A stretch of DNA of 64,000 bases from Acidovorax delafieldii (GTDB taxonomy: Bacteria > Pseudomonadota > Gammaproteobacteria > Burkholderiales > Burkholderiaceae_C): assembly GCF_007993815.1 (NCBI RefSeq), contig NZ_VJWE01000011.1, forward strand, positions 124,001 through 188,000, in the 5' to 3' direction. A model generated the notes under the pieces. That model was not told the DNA's origin. It searched no databases and worked only from the letters and a program-made list of their open reading frames with translations. Of this stretch, positions 61,801 through 64,000 are shown piece by piece; the stretch's first letter is position 1, and each line of letters starts with the position of its first letter. Made by a program: the position numbers and the translations under genes.

Positions 61801-62796
61801 GGTTGTTCTTATAAGATCCGAGGATGAAACCATTTCATGCGAAAACGAAGGTCGGTGACGCTCCCGCGCAATCTGGATTGCGCTGAGATCAGCCTCAGTC
61901 CAACCACCTTCTATGAGCCACCGATGGACTCTTATCTCAAGAGGTAGAAAAAATTGACTATCTCGTTCTGAGTACCGGCCTTGAGGCACTTCACAGTCAG
62001 AGAAATTGATTTCATTGATGCCCATGTTTTTGAGGGCAGCTAGAATTTCCAACTTGTAACAGGAAGAATCACTAAGGCTATCAATATTGATCATCAGATC
62101 CGCATGAACCATTCCCTCCCGAAGAGCCAAGCACCAAAGAAGGTAAAAAATGAGATAGCTTTTCTCACTAGTGAGTGCAATATTTTCATAAAATGAAAAC
62201 AAATTGCTCAAACTCCTTTCCGAGCACGAAGGAATATCAAGCTCTGCCCAGATATTCTTCACAAGCGGAGGTGCTTGAGGAGAACTAACGATTATTAGAT
62301 TTACAACATCAAAATATGACGTGACCTTATATGACCACCACTGATCCCATGGATTGCGCCATAAATATACGTGACTTCCTTCGAGATGCCTTTTAATAAA
62401 CTCGATACGACCCGATGTGCGGCACTCTTGGAACACAGGTCGGCCTTTAGCGCCTCGTGCCAGGGTTCTCCAGTACTCAATTTCCGCTTCACTTTCTGGG
62501 TCGTAAAAATATTCTTCGTAGATTATTTTTTCGTTAATCGCTTTTTCCCACACAGGCCAAACATCGATTAATTCATCAAAATAAGACTTCTCCAGTTTTG
62601 GATGACGGAGCAGCTGCGTCTTAGAATCGAGATCATCAAATCTAAGACTAGATGGATCCGCCCTGTAGTAATAAGCAGCCTCGTGAAGAGGTTCCTGATA
62701 ACACCAATAGCCCCCGCAACTACGACGAAATACATTGAATATATATGTACTTCCCGCACGAAAGATAGAATGAACGAAGATCGGCGAATTTTGCAT
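58843..62796 (-). CDS. Trimodular sulfotransferase - coiled coil - GT4 - GT4 protein
   Basis: The 1317-residue protein begins with a sulfotransferase-like domain (about 1-320) with a 5' phosphosulfate loop HSIFRAGSTYIFNVFRR and 3' phosphate motif YLWRNPWDQWWSYK. A coiled-coil linker (about 335-425) and the segment SLSWRISSPLRWMAGKFFDF follow. The first GT4 module is at about 650-930 (RFLHVSSAFERKGIDVLLSAY, LPSRGEGFNLPAAEALAL) and the second at about 975-1300 (LGCFGFALPHKGIDTLIKAI). It is likely a tailoring and chain-extending enzyme for a surface polysaccharide. The ATG at 62796 lies 4 bp after the wzt stop; a GTG 27 bp upstream is the alternative. Confidence 0.8.
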   Translation of the reverse strand: MQNSPIFVHSIFRAGSTYIFNVFRRSCGGYWCYQEPLHEAAYYYRADPSSLRFDDLDSKTQLLRHPKLEKSYFDELIDVWPVWEKAINEKIIYEEYFYDPESEAEIEYWRTLARGAKGRPVFQECRTSGRIEFIKRHLEGSHVYLWRNPWDQWWSYKVTSYFDVVNLIIVSSPQAPPLVKNIWAELDIPSCSERSLSNLFSFYENIALTSEKSYLIFYLLWCLALREGMVHADLMINIDSLSDSSCYKLEILAALKNMGINEINFSDCEVPQGRYSERDSQFFLPLEIRVHRWLIEGGWTEADLSAIQIARERHRPSFSHEMVSSSDLIRTTEHESRARELAIRAETLLAQRIRDISKKLQDEQDVRFDDLAREAASGRAQILDLHAEIQKKKHEISEFKKKATFYQEETLKLQLKINGIYQSLSWRISSPLRWMAGKFFDFVLVVRNFLNYLLFFGIEKSQPLLGWLFGQVFSYPKIRFILSRWLIRYPELHRQLVSVAIRRNVLKEALLSTPFAHVHKVEFNKIPISGDFKNHPRVLPETPVLPEAMSLPELVIAKSCWVRLVGHVEGAYSLAIVNRGLAVGMESINEKRFSYIPYENELCSEMPRLSPEQDSLIHDALWRKIPSEEIQGTISIVHHYPVIADTQPCGMRGVLFFWEETSVPIDVVRNINNNFDIVWVAATSVKRALINSGCGIQVFVIPIGIDHLIDQSEEPIDKLTVSAGQVFRFLHVSSAFERKGIDVLLSAYLNTFTSADSVELYIKTFPNPHNKVHAQLKSLSEGLKFPPKVIIDENPLDDLNMLRLYRTAHCMVLPSRGEGFNLPAAEALALALPVITTGHSAHADFCTHATATLINFEFSASRSHLRSSDSCWVEPDPLHLADEMRRVREKVIIRDPELEARVKSGALHVRKIYTWANCASSLIRSAQWMQNQSRSESSPLRVAAVSPWATRCGIAEYANSLLSPSVYKRRMILKIYCDDRTVNVPPDAEIAWRAGENDSVHKLLERINQSNTDIVFVQHQPSLFPLTEALCEQLAHLSKVGVVVVLELHSTQPLLHDSRLTSTVIEALSKVDRIIVHKPQDLNNLLALGLVENVMLLQLGGVAPLAPSDSSSVRAELNIPSDALVLGCFGFALPHKGIDTLIKAIPPLISVTKRSVHLIAVTSILDKRSSIYIEECRKIAKKFGVEKNIHWMTDYLPIEDSQKKLGAADCVIFPYKHTQESSSAAVTVGLSTLKPVLVSPLEIFSDLADVTWRMDGSEVQDIVSAVSHLFNAQGKDNPLFERQEEWLRSHDWEYLSERLFNIIKSLRREKLLASVVA

Positions 62797-62800
62797 AGAT

Positions 62801-64000
62801 TTAATTTCGCAGAATGACTTCACTGCTCACATCTAGTTGAGCTTTCATATCCATCAACCCAGCAACAACGGTTAGCCCCTCTCCAGCAGTGACACGTAGC
62901 AGTGCCGAATCAACTCTTCGGCTCAAAAACTCAGCACCATGCTCCCCCTCTATTCTCACACCACAGTTTAGATAATAAATGCCCGGGGCCAATTGATTTT
63001 TCAAAGAAAAGCAAACCTGAACAACATCGCCAGATTTATAATCTGTATCAGACAATTCGTCCAAAGTTGAATCAGTCCCGTACAGCGCCACACCTTCACG
63101 GGTTTTTAGCATCATGGCAAAAATAGGATTTTTGACATCTTCAATAAATCGGACGCGATAGCACCATTGAAAAGGAATACCAGACTCAACAACATTAATT
63201 CGACAGCCATCAGTGTCAGCCAACCAGCAAGCTTCTATATCAGCTTGACCGTTGCCATAGATTATTTCGCAACTCACGGCAAGGGACTGATCGAAGTGAG
63301 AAGCTTCTATCGCTGATTTTAAATTAATTTGAAATTCCCGCTTATTTTCCCCACCTACTTTTCGATCACCAAATAAGTACCGCTCATATTCATCACAAAC
63401 TTGTTTGGACGCACCCGATATGACCAGAGTACCTTGGTTTATAAATAATGCCCGGTTACATATTTTTTTTATCGCGTCGATATCGTGACTCACAAAGAGT
63501 AATGTAGTACCTGCCGCGCGAAACGCTTCAATACGTTGAAAGCATTTACGCTGAAATGAAGCGTCACCCACCGACAGCGCCTCATCAACAATGAGCACAT
63601 CTGGGCGGATTGCCGTGGCCACCGCGAAAGCCAGTCGAACTTGCATACCACTTGAGTACACGCGCACAGGTTGATCAATGTACTTCCCAATATCTGCAAA
63701 TTTCTCGATTTCGGGTGTAACTAGCGATATTTCTTCAGCTGTATGGCCGAGCAACTGCCCCGCCATGAATATATTTTGTCGACCTGTGAAATCCGAATGG
63801 AATCCCATTCCCAATTCAAGCAAAGCAGCAACCTTCCCATTTACATGGACCCCCCCCTCCGTCGATTGAGTAGTACCGGCAATAATTTTTAGCAGTGTGC
63901 TTTTACCAGCACCATTTTCCCCCACAATACCAACTGCTTCTCCAGGCTGTAAGCTGAAAGAAATACCACGCAATACCCAAGTTTTTTCGTGACGAGTTTT
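62801..64000 (-). CDS. wzt: Wzt-type polysaccharide ABC transporter ATPase, 5' end cut by window
   Basis: The ATP-binding subunit exports an O-antigen or capsule glycan with a Wzm permease, which must lie upstream beyond the window. The frame is open to the last base (KTRHEKTWVLRG). Visible motifs are Walker A GENGAGKST, signature YSSGMQVRLAFAVA, Walker B VLIVDEAL and the H-loop LLFVSHDIDAIKKIC. A C-terminal Wzt carbohydrate-binding domain follows (about residues 215-385 of the visible part), which recognises the terminal modification of the glycan. This suggests an ABC-dependent chain-capping pathway, with the downstream sulfotransferase a candidate capping activity. Confidence 0.93.
   Translation of the reverse strand, partial: KTRHEKTWVLRGISFSLQPGEAVGIVGENGAGKSTLLKIIAGTTQSTEGGVHVNGKVAALLELGMGFHSDFTGRQNIFMAGQLLGHTAEEISLVTPEIEKFADIGKYIDQPVRVYSSGMQVRLAFAVATAIRPDVLIVDEALSVGDASFQRKCFQRIEAFRAAGTTLLFVSHDIDAIKKICNRALFINQGTLVISGASKQVCDEYERYLFGDRKVGGENKREFQINLKSAIEASHFDQSLAVSCEIIYGNGQADIEACWLADTDGCRINVVESGIPFQWCYRVRFIEDVKNPIFAMMLKTREGVALYGTDSTLDELSDTDYKSGDVVQVCFSLKNQLAPGIYYLNCGVRIEGEHGAEFLSRRVDSALLRVTAGEGLTVVAGLMDMKAQLDVSSEVILRN

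Overview
The window reads as chromosome from a GC-rich betaproteobacterium of the family Comamonadaceae, Acidovorax-like. This rests on the protein families and gene order (gltB-gltD, pilMNOPQ next to aroB and dgt, system II cytochrome c maturation genes beside cytochrome c4 and engB, paired lipid A acyltransferases divergent from metK) and is not a database result. No rRNA, tRNA, CRISPR array or prophage was seen. Both ends cut a gene: gltD at the left and a Wzt-type ABC ATPase at the right.

Layout. 1-5.4 kb: glutamate synthase (gltD partial, gltB), minus strand. 5.5-6.4 kb: a solitary REP-associated tyrosine transposase unit. 6.5-9.5 kb: methyltransferase, DUF1415 protein and dGTPase-like HD hydrolase. 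9.6-17.6 kb: aroB, then the type IV pilus operon pilMNOPQ ending in an Ig-like lipoprotein. The expected aroK is missing from this locus. 17.8-20.9 kb: PBP1A, frataxin CyaY, LptM-like lipoprotein. 20.9-28.9 kb: a diiron ODP-type protein behind a near-ideal FNR/Anr promoter, the MsrPQ periplasmic methionine sulfoxide repair pair, ResB/CcsB cytochrome c assembly, cytochrome c4 and EngB. 28.9-37 kb: alpha/beta hydrolase, two LpxL-like acyltransferases, metK with a possible SAM-II-like leader and a strange 3' repeat tract, a DUF1328 protein, hemerythrin, a heme-c diguanylate cyclase and an NMNAT-Nudix fusion. 37-45.3 kb: a reductive pyrimidine catabolism cluster (preT, preA, NCS1 permease, dihydropyrimidinase, ureidopropionase-type amidohydrolase) divergent from a RutR-like regulator with a double palindromic operator. 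45.4-47.7 kb: a sigma-54 activator divergent from an orphan Rieske gene that has a consensus -24/-12 promoter. 47.8-49.7 kb: LysR regulator and argC. 49.9-56.7 kb: a TMTC-like membrane TPR protein, a GT4-GT2 fusion, a secreted metzincin protease and a small secreted protein. 56.8-64 kb: an AT-rich surface-polysaccharide island (rmd, gmd, a sulfotransferase-GT4-GT4 giant protein, wzt).

The strongest leads beyond plain annotation are: (1) the sigma-54/Rieske module, (2) the FNR-driven diiron protein, (3) the pseudoknot-like metK leader, (4) the threefold repeat downstream of metK, whose hairpins show a compensatory base change and which re-copies the MetK C-terminus, (5) a six-copy dispersed intergenic repeat, and (6) the sulfotransferase-glycosyltransferase fusion beside GDP-rhamnose genes. 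Where a start codon differs from the longest open frame, it was chosen from ribosome-binding sites and gene overlaps, as stated in each entry.
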